Assembly: GCA_003456765.1 (NCBI GenBank)
Contig: DMOT01000270.1
Span: 1-7,410, forward strand
DNA length: 7,410 bases
Reading direction: 5' to 3'
Source: Bacillota bacterium
GTDB lineage: Bacteria > Bacillota > DTU025
The notes beneath the pieces are model-generated. The model was given only the letters and a program-made list of their open reading frames with translations. It did not search any database and was not told the origin of the DNA. Positions within the stretch are counted from its first letter, which is position 1; every line of letters starts with the position of its first letter. Made by a program: the position numbers and the translations under genes. Below are positions 1-6,588 of the stretch, one piece after another.

Positions 1-361
1 CTCCCCCTGTTCCCGCCCGTATCTCCACGATGACGTTTTTTTCGTCTCTGGGATCAGATGGGAGAAGAAGAACACGGAGCTCGCTTTCGAGCGCCCCTCG
101 CCTCGACTCGAGTTCATCCAACTCCGCCTCGGCGAGCTCGCGCATATCCGGTTCCAAATGCCCGTCGAGCATTTCCTTGACAGACACGATCTCCGCCATA
201 ACGTCCTTGAGTTTTCGGTATTTGGCCACTATCTCCTCGAGATCTGAATGGGCCTTAGCGAGTTTACGATACGTGATCTGATCAGCAATGACCGCCGGAT
301 CAGCGATCTGCTGCTCCAATTCCACGTATCTCGCCTCTATTTCATTTAGCTTTTCAATCAT
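1..361 (-). CDS. prfA: Peptide chain release factor 1, N-terminal part (cut by window edge)
   Basis: Release factor 1 recognises UAA and UAG stop codons in the ribosomal A site and triggers release of the finished protein. About 120 residues are visible, starting [18 protein letters not shown]. They form the charged, helical N-terminal domain and end with LLLPSDPRDEKNVIVEIRAG followed by TGG, the entry to the core domain that is highly conserved in RF1. The anticodon-like tripeptide and the GGQ motif lie beyond the left edge. The ATG at 361-359 is preceded by GGCGGTGA (375-368), 7 of 8 matching the ideal ribosome binding site, with a 6-base spacer. The start lies inside the end of the DUF1385 gene (8-base overlap, ATGATTGA), so the two are translationally coupled. 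RF2 is less likely: it usually has a longer N-terminus and a programmed frameshift, neither of which is seen. Confidence 0.95.
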   Translation of the reverse strand, partial: MIEKLNEIEARYVELEQQIADPAVIADQITYRKLAKAHSDLEEIVAKYRKLKDVMAEIVSVKEMLDGHLEPDMRELAEAELDELESRRGALESELRVLLLPSDPRDEKNVIVEIRAGTGG

Positions 362-1250
362 CTTGCCTCACCGCCGCATCACCTGCGGCCTGATCTTTTT
401 CTATGACAGCCATGAGCGAAGCGATCGCCACTTCCAACATTGAGTCGTCGGGCTCACGCGTCGTCAAATTCTGAAGCGCCAAGCCCGGGGCAGACAGCAA
501 TCTCATGAATGGAGACGGATTAGGCCTGCCGGCCAGCTTGAGAACTTCGTAAGATAGCCCTGCCAGTACAGGCAGGAGGACCAACCGGCTGACAATTCTC
601 TCCCCAAGCGCCTGCTTGCCGAGGAGGCTGTATACGAAAACAGCCAACACCATGACGATAAGGAGGAAATTCGTTCCGCATCGCGGGTGAAGCGTGCTAT
701 GCTTGCGTGCGTTATCCACCGTCAGTTCCTCGCCCGCCTCCCATGCCGCTATGGTCTTGTGTTCTGCGCCATGGTATGCAAAAACACGCTGTATGTCCTC
801 TAGCTTCGAGATCACCACGATGTAGACGAGGAATATGGCGATCCTAAGAATGCCCTCTAACAGGTTGACCAACACTACGCTGGGTATGTGTTTTTGCATA
901 AAAGCGACAATTACATTGGGAACCACTATGAACAACAAGACGAAAAGGCCGAACGCCATCACAAGGCTGAGCACAACTTCTCCTCCAGACAGCTGTTCCT
1001 CTTCCTCCGACGATTCATTTGCCGAGTACATCAACGACTCCATCCCTATAACCAGGGACTCGATGAGCATGACGACCCCGCGTATGAAAGGGGCCTTCAG
1101 TACAGACGGCCGCTTTGAGTTTTCAATATCCCGCATCTTCACTGATATGTCGCCATCAGGGCGGCGGACAGCAATGGCCGCGCTGTCGCGGCCGCGCATC
1201 ATCACGCCCTCAATAACAGCCTGACCTCCGTATTGGTACCGAGGACTCAT
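354..1250 (-). CDS. yqhQ: DUF1385 family membrane protein (YqhQ-like)
   Basis: This is a 298-residue member of the DUF1385 family, which includes Bacillus subtilis YqhQ. To my knowledge its biochemical role is not established. Family signatures are [13 protein letters not shown] (residues 8-20), YHGAEHK (159-165), HPRCGTNF (188-195) and a C-terminal LTTREPDD (262-269). Hydrophobic stretches near residues 92-118, 126-150, 194-211 and 219-241 suggest about four membrane passes. The His/Glu/Cys motifs between the second and third could form a metal or catalytic site (inference). The ATG at 1250-1248 overlaps the tdk stop as ATGA and has AGGAGGT (1265-1259) 8 bases upstream. The TGA at the other end lies inside the start of prfA. 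The family is commonly found beside prfA and prmC in Bacillota, so a link to translation is plausible but unproven. The length is normal and the frame intact. Confidence 0.93.
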   Translation of the reverse strand: MSPRYQYGGQAVIEGVMMRGRDSAAIAVRRPDGDISVKMRDIENSKRPSVLKAPFIRGVVMLIESLVIGMESLMYSANESSEEEEQLSGGEVVLSLVMAFGLFVLLFIVVPNVIVAFMQKHIPSVVLVNLLEGILRIAIFLVYIVVISKLEDIQRVFAYHGAEHKTIAAWEAGEELTVDNARKHSTLHPRCGTNFLLIVMVLAVFVYSLLGKQALGERIVSRLVLLPVLAGLSYEVLKLAGRPNPSPFMRLLSAPGLALQNLTTREPDDSMLEVAIASLMAVIEKDQAAGDAAVRQDD

Positions 1251-1861
1251 CCTTCGCTACCTCCTGTCTTGCTCCGAGTAGGTCTTCCTGGAACCTCGTG
1301 GCATCTGCGGCATCTTGCCTCGTACATCTCACTTGCGCCTATGGCCACCTGTGGATCACCATAGTTTGCAGGCTTGCCATCAATAATCCTTTGAGTTCTG
1401 GTCGCAGGATTGCCGCACCTGACACAGATCGCTGAAAGCTTAGTTACGTACTCCGCGCGCGCGAGGAGCTCGGGCATGGGGCCAAAAGGCTCGCCTCTGA
1501 AATCGCAGTCCAGCCCCGCAACTATCACACGCACACCTCGGTCGGCAAGACGCACACACAGATCGACAATGCCGCGATCGAAGAACTGCGCCTCGTCAAA
1601 AGCCACAACTTGCACATCATCGGGTATCATTGCCTCAGCGTCATCCGAATCTCCCACAGGAGTGCATCCAATCTTGTCGCCTCCGTGAGACACAACATCA
1701 TTGGACGAAAACCTTACATCCAGCGCAGGCTTAATGGCCACGACCTTCTGCCTGGCTATCCTGGCCCGTTTTACTCTTCGGATTAACTCTTCTGTCTTTC
1801 CGCTGAACATGGAGCCGCAGATCACTTCTATCCATCCTGTGCCAAGTATGCCTCCTTGCAC
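1247..1861 (-). CDS. tdk: Thymidine kinase (TK1-type, zinc-binding)
   Basis: The enzyme phosphorylates thymidine with ATP to dTMP in the pyrimidine salvage pathway, in the cytoplasm. With a GTG start at 1861-1859 it has 204 residues. The P-loop GSMFSGKT is at residues 16-23. [11 protein letters not shown] (85-95) holds the Walker B Asp89 and the catalytic base Glu90. [13 protein letters not shown] (115-127) is typical of the family. Two pairs of cysteines, Cys146/Cys149 and Cys184/Cys187, form the structural zinc site. The frame stays open upstream to TTG codons at 1891 and 1885, but these lie in or beside a terminator. The GTG has GAGGAGGG (1875-1868) with a 6-base spacer and gives the N-terminus [16 protein letters not shown], in keeping with the short leader before IEVI seen in relatives. 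A second purine-rich run, AAGGAGG, lies just inside the gene but fits no in-frame start. The gene ends with an ATGA overlap into DUF1385. Confidence 0.95.
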   Translation of the reverse strand: MQGGILGTGWIEVICGSMFSGKTEELIRRVKRARIARQKVVAIKPALDVRFSSNDVVSHGGDKIGCTPVGDSDDAEAMIPDDVQVVAFDEAQFFDRGIVDLCVRLADRGVRVIVAGLDCDFRGEPFGPMPELLARAEYVTKLSAICVRCGNPATRTQRIIDGKPANYGDPQVAIGASEMYEARCRRCHEVPGRPTRSKTGGSEG

Positions 1862-1867
1862 ACCGCA

Positions 1868-1875
1868 CCCTCCTC
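1868..1875 (-). promoter_or_regulatory. Ribosome binding site that fixes the GTG start of tdk
   Basis: GAGGAGGG on the minus strand lies 6 bases before GTG at 1861-1859. It makes this GTG a better start than the TTG codons further upstream, which fall in or next to the terminator T-run and have no such site at the right distance. Confidence 0.75.
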
Positions 1876-1889
1876 GCGCAGGCAAACTC

Positions 1890-1916
1890 AAAAAACCGGA
1901 GCCCGAGCGGGCTCCG
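1890..1916 (-). terminator. Rho-independent terminator downstream of rpmE, directly before tdk
   Basis: On the minus strand there is a perfect 8-bp GC-rich stem (CGGAGCCC / GGGCTCCG, plus-strand positions 1897-1904 and 1909-1916) with a 4-base loop. One G and then six T follow (1895-1890). This is a textbook intrinsic terminator for the rpmE transcript. It ends only about 28 bases before the tdk GTG, which leaves little room for a separate tdk promoter. It may therefore act as a partial terminator or attenuator for tdk-DUF1385-prfA (inference). Confidence 0.88.
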
Positions 1917-1929
1917 ACCGTACATGCCC

Positions 1930-1966
1930 CTTGGGGGTGGCCTCGTACATTGAAGCCGCCCCCAAG
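1930..1966 (-). other. Hairpin just after the rpmE stop codon
   Basis: Two 12-base arms at 1930-1941 and 1955-1966 pair around a 13-base loop. The one imperfect position is T1938/G1958, which is a wobble pair if read from the plus strand and an A-C mismatch in the minus-strand RNA. The arms are CTTGGGGGTGGC and GCCGCCCCCAAG. The hairpin begins 9 bases after the rpmE stop. In the minus direction no T-run follows it, so it is not a terminator by itself. It could stabilise the rpmE 3' end or compete with the downstream terminator. Confidence 0.6.
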
Positions 1967-1975
1967 AAAAACTGG

Positions 1976-2173
1976 CTAAAGATTATGCTTCTTGCGGAAC
2001 TTCTCAACCCGCCCGCCCGTGTCTACGACTCTCTGGACGCCCGTGGAAAACGGATGGCACTTCGAGCAGATATCAACTCTGATATTCTCTCGGGTAGACC
2101 CAGTTTCAAAACTTTCGCCACAAGCACAAGTTACAGTCGTGATGTGGAACTTCGGATGGATATTATCCTTCAA
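1976..2173 (-). CDS. rpmE: 50S ribosomal protein L31, zinc-binding (C+) form
   Basis: This is a 65-residue component of the large ribosomal subunit that sits near the subunit interface. The sequence begins [19 protein letters not shown] and ends with [13 protein letters not shown], the standard L31 ends. Zinc-ribbon cysteines are present as CxC (Cys16, Cys18) and CxxC (Cys36, Cys39), so this is the zinc-containing type rather than the cysteine-free paralogue used under zinc starvation. The start is TTG at 2173-2171, chosen because conserved L31 sequence begins exactly there and GGAGGTGA lies 5 bases upstream. The frame remains open to 2443, but those roughly 90 upstream codons have no L31 character. 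The gene has its own promoter at 2222-2250 and is followed by a hairpin and a terminator. In many Bacillota rpmE follows rho; here its upstream neighbour is a divergent unrelated gene. Confidence 0.96.
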   Translation of the reverse strand: MKDNIHPKFHITTVTCACGESFETGSTRENIRVDICSKCHPFSTGVQRVVDTGGRVEKFRKKHNL

Positions 2174-2178
2174 CCTCT

Positions 2179-2186
2179 TCACCTCC
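2179..2186 (-). promoter_or_regulatory. Perfect ribosome binding site for the TTG start of rpmE
   Basis: GGAGGTGA on the minus strand is a full 8-base complement to the 16S rRNA 3' end and lies 5 bases before TTG at 2173-2171. It supports the short 65-residue L31 over the longer open frame and probably offsets the weak TTG codon. Confidence 0.85.
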
Positions 2187-2221
2187 GAGGTGCAGACCTC
2201 ACAGTTGTCTTCGACTAGCTT

Positions 2222-2250
2222 AGTATAGCATAGAGCAAGACCATGATCAA
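2222..2250 (-). promoter_or_regulatory. Vegetative (sigma-A/sigma-70 type) promoter for rpmE
   Basis: On the minus strand TTGATC (2250-2245) and TATACT (2227-2222) are separated by exactly 17 bases. They match the -35 consensus at 4 of 6 and the -10 consensus at 5 of 6 positions. Transcription would begin near 2215, giving an rpmE leader of about 40 bases that contains the ribosome binding site. This is a prediction from sequence only. Confidence 0.65.
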
Positions 2251-2300
2251 ATGATACCAAGCTCCCGTTTTCCGGCTTCAGGCCTCCTGTACCTGCAGCG

Positions 2301-2331
2301 TGCCCCGGCAAATGCCATTCATGTCGGGGCA
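2301..2331. other. Inverted repeat in the rpmE / EF-hand gene divergent region
   Basis: TGCCCCGGCA (2301-2310) and TGTCGGGGCA (2322-2331) pair over 10 positions with one G-T wobble and an 11-base loop. No T-run follows on either strand, so it is not an intrinsic terminator. It lies upstream of both divergent promoters and could be a regulator site, a remnant terminator of a lost gene, or chance in GC-rich DNA. Confidence 0.35.
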
Positions 2332-2401
2332 ACCAGCGATCTTGGATCATGCATGGGTCACCAAAAGAGGTTGCCCGGAGTGCCAGGCGCCCGGGCGCGG
2401 C

Positions 2402-2428
2402 TAAGACTCTGACGCAACATGCCGATAA
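2402..2428 (+). promoter_or_regulatory. Sigma-D / sigma-28 (flagellar) type promoter
   Basis: TAAG (2402-2405), 15 bases, then GCCGATAA (2421-2428). The Bacillus sigma-D consensus is TAAA-N15-GCCGATAT and the enterobacterial FliA -10 box is GCCGATAA. The -10 box is thus a full match to the FliA form and one base off the Bacillus form, the spacing is exact, and the -35 differs at one base. Transcription would start near 2435, about 36 bases before the ATG at 2471. No comparable vegetative promoter was seen here: the TATACG at 2444-2449 has no -35 partner. Confidence 0.68.
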
Positions 2429-2470
2429 CGTGAGTGGGATCACTATACGCGCGACTAGGGGTGTGCAAGG

Positions 2471-3526
2471 ATGCTAGTGCGAGACTCGACGATATCGATG
2501 TCCTCCCATTATGCGCGCATGCGACAGGAGACTATGTCGGAAAGCCTCCGGGTGCAAGTTGGGCCCGAACTCAGCCCATCCAACCTGCCCGGCTCAGCCG
2601 CTGACCGGGTCAGCATATCCGGCAAAGCCCGCGCCGCATTGAGACAGGCGAACTTCATGTCAACCAGCAAGTCGCAAGCGCTGGAGGAAGTAATCACAGA
2701 TGAGGCCTCCGCCGATCCAAAGCTTCGCATGATCAAGCGGATCATAGAACTGCTGACAGGCATTGAGATCGACACAATCGATCTGTCGAGAGTGGTGAAG
2801 GGCCGAAACCAGACAGGCGAACCCCAAACCCAAGGCGGTACGCCCGCTCCTGAGCCTGAGTGGAGCGTCGAATACGACCGTGAGTACGTGTATCATGATT
2901 TCCAGCACATGTCCTTCGAGGCCGAAGGCTCAATAACAACTGTAGACGGCGAGCAGATCAAGTTCACCCTGAGCCTGTCGATGCACCATGAAGAGTCTGT
3001 GTACAGCTCTACCTCGATAAGAATGGGGAATGGCAAGAAGGTCGACCCGATCATCATGAATCTCACCGGCGAAGCCGCCCAACTCTCCGATGCCCTGTTC
3101 GAATTCGATCTAAACTCGGACGGCAAGACAGAGATGGTCCCAGGACTCTGTCGGGGGAGCGGTTTCCTCGTTCTCGACAGGAACAGCGACGGCATGGTCA
3201 ATGACGGAACCGAGCTATTCGGCCCGTCCACCGGAAACGGCATGGATGAACTAGCCGAACTCGACTCCGACGGCAATAGATGGCTAGACGAGCGGGATCC
3301 GGCCTGGACCCAACTTTACGTGTGGACTGGAGGCGCTCCAGACGCCGAACCCCTCGTGTCATTGGCTGAAGCAGGGATAGGCGCTATCTACCTGGGTTCA
3401 GTCGACACTCAGTTTCAGATGAAAAACAGCGCCAATCTCCCTGCAGGAGAAGTGGCCCGGCTGGGGTTGTATCTTCGCGATGACAAGACAGTCGGCACAA
3501 TGCAGCAAATCGACTTCATCGTATGA
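2471..3526 (+). CDS. Conserved uncharacterised protein with EF-hand-like calcium loops, probably motility-regulated
   Basis: This is a 351-residue soluble protein without signal peptide or membrane segment. The N-terminus (1-60) is rich in Ser and Met and contains SESLRVQVG (23-31) and [13 protein letters not shown] (45-57). A helical stretch, [15 protein letters not shown], lies near 87-101, followed by a Pro/Gly-rich linker (about 111-130). The section at 130-200 looks beta-rich ([19 protein letters not shown]). The C-terminal part carries Asp/Asn loops: DLNSDGKTE (213-221), [16 protein letters not shown] (236-251) and [12 protein letters not shown] (265-276), then VWTGG and GIGAIYLG. This pattern resembles the calcium-binding segment found in large RTX/VCBS-type proteins and in a family of similar-sized hypothetical proteins that I recognise by pattern only. 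The ATG at 2471 has AGGGGTG (2457-2463) 7 bases upstream. The sigma-D-type promoter ahead of it suggests expression with flagellar genes. Its function is unknown. Confidence 0.88.
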   Translation: MLVRDSTISMSSHYARMRQETMSESLRVQVGPELSPSNLPGSAADRVSISGKARAALRQANFMSTSKSQALEEVITDEASADPKLRMIKRIIELLTGIEIDTIDLSRVVKGRNQTGEPQTQGGTPAPEPEWSVEYDREYVYHDFQHMSFEAEGSITTVDGEQIKFTLSLSMHHEESVYSSTSIRMGNGKKVDPIIMNLTGEAAQLSDALFEFDLNSDGKTEMVPGLCRGSGFLVLDRNSDGMVNDGTELFGPSTGNGMDELAELDSDGNRWLDERDPAWTQLYVWTGGAPDAEPLVSLAEAGIGAIYLGSVDTQFQMKNSANLPAGEVARLGLYLRDDKTVGTMQQIDFIV

Positions 3527-3967
3527 TCAGGTTTTGGATGCGATCCTCTCCGTCACCGGTGCGAGCCTGGGCGCAGGCAACGGCCGCATGATCCCTGTTC
3601 CACCTGGTGGTTGACGCAAGGGGCCTTAGGTGGCGCACGGCTTTGCTGCCTGCTCGACACGGCTTCGTTGGCTACCAAGTCCTCACACCACATTCCACGG
3701 CGCCGCCGAGAGGAGCCTGCCTACAGCTCAGCTGCACGTCACATCGTCAGGAAACCACGCGCGCACCCTGTCCTGTCCCATCCATGTCTGTGCCTGTGGA
3801 GCGTCTTCGTTCCCGAAAACAGCATGCCGGGATACGATACTAAGTAACTCGCAAAAGGTATCTTGGCCTAATCGAGCAGCCAGGCTCTTGATTGCGGACA
3901 ATGCAAACCCGGGGATTGCGTAGGAACTTATCGAGACTTACTTGGTCCAGACACCCGTTTCCACACC
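3527..3967. other. Long non-coding stretch without a recognisable gene
   Basis: About 440 bases between the EF-hand-like gene and the GH31 leader. Three overlapping plus-strand frames are open for about 80-100 codons around 3607-3923. Their products are rich in Ser, Pro, Arg, His and Cys without conserved motifs, and no ribosome binding site was seen before them, so they look fortuitous. Just after the stop at 3526 come three short inverted repeats: CACCGGTG (3554-3561), GCCTG/CAGGC (3565-3578) and CCACC/GGTGG (3600-3610). None has a T-run, so no clear terminator for the upstream gene can be named. I recognise no tRNA, SRP RNA or riboswitch core. A decayed gene or an unrecognised RNA remains possible. 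Confidence 0.5.
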
Positions 3968-3996
3968 TTGAAGGGTATTTTGCTTGGATCTAGAAC
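3968..3996 (+). promoter_or_regulatory. Possible promoter for the GH31 gene
   Basis: TTGAAG (3968-3973), a 17-base spacer, then TAGAAC (3991-3996). Each box matches 4 of 6 consensus bases. It stands at the edge of a noticeably AT-richer stretch (about 3970-4045), as expected near a promoter, and would give a leader of about 55 bases. Other AT-rich hexamers such as TATTAT at 4026-4031 lack a -35 partner. No clear catabolite-repression (cre) palindrome was found. Confidence 0.35.
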
Positions 3997-4045
3997 TACG
4001 AGAGGATTATCAACTGAAATTAGTCTATTATCTTACATATTGTAT

Positions 4046-4051
4046 GGAGGG
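4046..4051 (+). promoter_or_regulatory. Ribosome binding site that fixes the GH31 start
   Basis: GGAGGG lies 6 bases before ATG at 4058. The frame is open 30 codons further up to a TTG at 3968, but that codon has no ribosome binding site and would sit in the candidate promoter, so 4058 is the start chosen. Confidence 0.8.
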
Positions 4052-4057
4052 CTAGAA

Positions 4058-6559
4058 ATGTCAGATAACGGCTTTGCCTCACTTGGCCCACTACTCAACG
4101 TGAGCATAAGCAGACATGCCGTTTCCATCGAGACTGCAGATTCCTGTGTGGATGTGTCTGTGATCGCCAATGACCTGGTTCGAGTCTGCATGACTCGGCT
4201 GGATCAGGTCCATCCCCGGCTGCCGCAATCCTTTTCTGTTGTGAAGCAAGAATGGCCTGACCCCGAGGTCACCATCGAGGACGGTTGCCAATCAGTGACT
4301 ATCTCGACGCCTTCAGTCAAAGTCGAAATCTTGAAAGACCCCGTAAGAATCGCATTCTGCAGCCCTGATGGCACACTCCTCTGTGGCGACAGCGCCGCGC
4401 GCGGAATGGGTTGGAATGAAGACGGGGCAGGATGCTACAAGGTTCTCGAGCCTCACACCCACTTCTACGGGTTCGGCGAAAGAACCGGCTCCCTTGACAA
4501 GGGCGGCACTGCCATGACCCTGTGGAACACGGATGACTGCCCGTATACGCCCGGCACAGACCCGCTTTACATATCGATTCCGTTCTTCATAGCTTTCTCC
4601 CGCGGATCTGCCTGCGGACTGTTCATGGATACAGCTGCAAGGTCCACGTTTAATATGGGGAAGCAGCATCCCATGTCGAACAGCTCCAAAATCCCGCCTG
4701 AGCCTACCGGGATTCCCGAAACGCCGGAAGGCGAGTACTGGTTCGGATCTGCCGAGGAGAGGCTGGACTACTACTTCTTCGCAGGCCCTGCCATACCGGA
4801 CGTAGTCCGAAGATACACGGCGCTCACCGGCCACATGAAAATGCCGCCCCTGTGGACATTAGGATACCACCAGTGCAGATTCAGCTATTGCCCCGACAGC
4901 CAGGTTCTCGACGTTGCCGAAGCCCTGCGAAAGGCCGACATCCCTTGTGACGCCATCTACCTTGACATCGACTACATGGACGGCTTTCGCGTTTTCACCT
5001 TTGAACCTGAGGACTTCCCGCGCCCGGGAGAACTCATGTCACGCCTCGCGGATATGGGTTTCAAGGTTGTAGCAATAGTAGACCCAGGCGTCAAGGTGGA
5101 TCCAGACTACCGGGTATACAACGAAGGGCGCGACAGGCAATGCTTTGTGAGAAAGGCTGATGGCAAAGATTACAAGGGAGTAGTGTGGCCGGGGACTGTT
5201 TCATACCCAGACTTCGCCCGGGCTGACGTGCGCTCCTGGTGGGCCGGCAACCATCGGGTCCTCTTCGATGCAGGAGTGCGGGGCATATGGAATGACATGA
5301 ACGAACCATCCAACTTCGCCACCGAAACCAAGACAATGGACGAAGACGCCCTCCACGGCCCGCAGGGCGAGGAGGTCCCCCATGCCTACGTTCATAATGC
5401 CTATGGCAATCTCATGAGCGAGGCGACGCAGGAGGCATTCCGAAAGCTCCTGCCCGAAGTCCGCCCATTCGTCATCTCTCGGGCCGGCTGCGGAGGGATC
5501 CAGCGACATGCCTCTGTGTGGACTGGCGATAACTCAAGCTGGTGGGAGCATCTGCTGATGTCCATCCCAATGTGCCTCAATCTGAGCCTTTCGGGAGTCT
5601 CCTTTGTGGGCGCAGACGTAGGCGGGTTCCTATTCGACTCAGACCCGGAGTTAGTCACTCGCTGGACCCAGCTTGGAGCATTCATTCCGCTCTTCCGAAA
5701 CCATTCAGCGATCTGGACAGTCCCGCAGGAGCCTTACGCCCTGGGAGAACCTTACACGTCCATCTGTCGCGAGTTCATCAAGATTCGCTACAGGCTCATC
5801 CCCTACATCTATTCACTGATGAGGGAGTGTGCAGATCACGGAACGCCCATAATGAGGCCGATGGTATTTGACTTCCCGGACGACGAGAGGACTCATAGTA
5901 TGAGCGACCAGTTCTTGCTCGGCCCTGACATTATGGTAGCGCCTATCTACATGCCAGGCGCTGACTGTAGACCTGTCTACTTCCCAGAAGGAGACTGGGC
6001 CAACCTGTTTGACGGCGCTGTAGTATCAAGCGCCGGAGAGTCCCTCCTCGCACGCGCCTCACTGGGCGAGATACCTGTCTTCCTGCGCCAGGGGGTCATC
6101 ATCCCGTGGGGTAGAGAGATGAGCTACGTGGGCCAACTCGAGCAGGTCCTGGAAATCATCGATGTCTTCCCCGGAAAAGGACTGTGGGAGCGCACATTCT
6201 CCCTGTATGTAGATGACGGGGAGACTCCCGACTATGAGGGCGGCGCGTTCGGTTTCGTGGAGATATCCTGCCGCACATCGGGCAACGAGACTGCTCAGGT
6301 CCTGGAGGTTGCAGTCTCTTCTCACGAAGAGAATTTCGCATGCGCCATGCATGTCGAGACGCTCCGCGTATGGAATGTAGCAGAAGAGCCGGTTGAGGTG
6401 AGAGTCGACGGAAAGCGCTTGCCTGCAGCCGGCAATGTGTGCGAAGTGACGGGCGACGGAGGAAAACCCGGGTATTTCTACGATAAAGCTGGACGCAGGC
6501 TATATGTAGGCATCTACAGGATCTCCAGGGATATCGAAGTCGTCGTCTCATACCGCTAG
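4058..6559 (+). CDS. Glycoside hydrolase family 31 alpha-glucosidase
   Basis: This 833-residue retaining glycosidase probably releases glucose from the non-reducing ends of maltose-type oligosaccharides. No signal peptide is visible, so it should act in the cytoplasm on imported sugars. The N-terminal beta-sandwich domain covers roughly residues 1-260 and includes FYGFGERTGSLDKGG (136-150). The catalytic barrel follows, with GYHQCRFSY (269-277), DIDYMDGF (303-310) in the sugar-binding pocket, the nucleophile Asp413 in WNDMNEPSNF, the acid/base Asp491 in WTGD, GADVGGF (518-524) and FRNHSA with His549. A C-terminal beta region contains the DUF5110-like LYVDDGETPDY (from about 716). The length is usual for bacterial GH31 enzymes. 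The signatures favour alpha-glucosidase over alpha-xylosidase, but exact substrate preference cannot be read from sequence. It appears to be a single-gene unit: no transporter, regulator or second hydrolase adjoins it, and the next gene is convergent. Confidence 0.94.
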   Translation: MSDNGFASLGPLLNVSISRHAVSIETADSCVDVSVIANDLVRVCMTRLDQVHPRLPQSFSVVKQEWPDPEVTIEDGCQSVTISTPSVKVEILKDPVRIAFCSPDGTLLCGDSAARGMGWNEDGAGCYKVLEPHTHFYGFGERTGSLDKGGTAMTLWNTDDCPYTPGTDPLYISIPFFIAFSRGSACGLFMDTAARSTFNMGKQHPMSNSSKIPPEPTGIPETPEGEYWFGSAEERLDYYFFAGPAIPDVVRRYTALTGHMKMPPLWTLGYHQCRFSYCPDSQVLDVAEALRKADIPCDAIYLDIDYMDGFRVFTFEPEDFPRPGELMSRLADMGFKVVAIVDPGVKVDPDYRVYNEGRDRQCFVRKADGKDYKGVVWPGTVSYPDFARADVRSWWAGNHRVLFDAGVRGIWNDMNEPSNFATETKTMDEDALHGPQGEEVPHAYVHNAYGNLMSEATQEAFRKLLPEVRPFVISRAGCGGIQRHASVWTGDNSSWWEHLLMSIPMCLNLSLSGVSFVGADVGGFLFDSDPELVTRWTQLGAFIPLFRNHSAIWTVPQEPYALGEPYTSICREFIKIRYRLIPYIYSLMRECADHGTPIMRPMVFDFPDDERTHSMSDQFLLGPDIMVAPIYMPGADCRPVYFPEGDWANLFDGAVVSSAGESLLARASLGEIPVFLRQGVIIPWGREMSYVGQLEQVLEIIDVFPGKGLWERTFSLYVDDGETPDYEGGAFGFVEISCRTSGNETAQVLEVAVSSHEENFACAMHVETLRVWNVAEEPVEVRVDGKRLPAAGNVCEVTGDGGKPGYFYDKAGRRLYVGIYRISRDIEVVVSYR

Positions 6560-6588
6560 CTGTCCGCCGAAGCCATAGCGCTGAACAT

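Noticed and set aside
835..1224. Plus-strand open frame opposite the DUF1385 gene
   Set aside because: It is antisense to a clearly conserved gene and its product has no recognisable features.
1862..1891. Longer thymidine kinase starting at TTG 1891 or 1885
   Set aside because: The TTG at 1891 lies in the T-run of a terminator and neither TTG has a suitable ribosome binding site; the GTG at 1861 does.
2174..2443. Upstream extension of the rpmE frame giving a 155-residue protein
   Set aside because: The added 90 residues show no family features, they run across the predicted promoter, and the TTG at 2173 has a perfect ribosome binding site exactly where L31 homologues begin.
2444..2449. TATACG as a vegetative -10 box for the 2471 gene
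   Set aside because: No -35-like hexamer lies 16-18 bases upstream, whereas the sigma-D-type boxes at 2402-2428 fit with exact spacing.
3607..3923. Three overlapping plus-strand open frames of about 78-97 codons
   Set aside because: They overlap each other in different frames, have no ribosome binding site, and their products are low-information Ser/Pro/Arg/His-rich sequences without motifs.
3968..4057. Thirty-residue N-terminal extension of the GH31 enzyme
   Set aside because: It would start at TTG without a ribosome binding site; GGAGGG placed 6 bases before ATG 4058 is far better, and the extension is not a convincing signal peptide.
4313..4834. 173-codon minus-strand open frame opposite the GH31 gene
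   Set aside because: It is a shadow of the GH31 coding sequence on the other strand, with an Arg/Gly-rich product lacking motifs.
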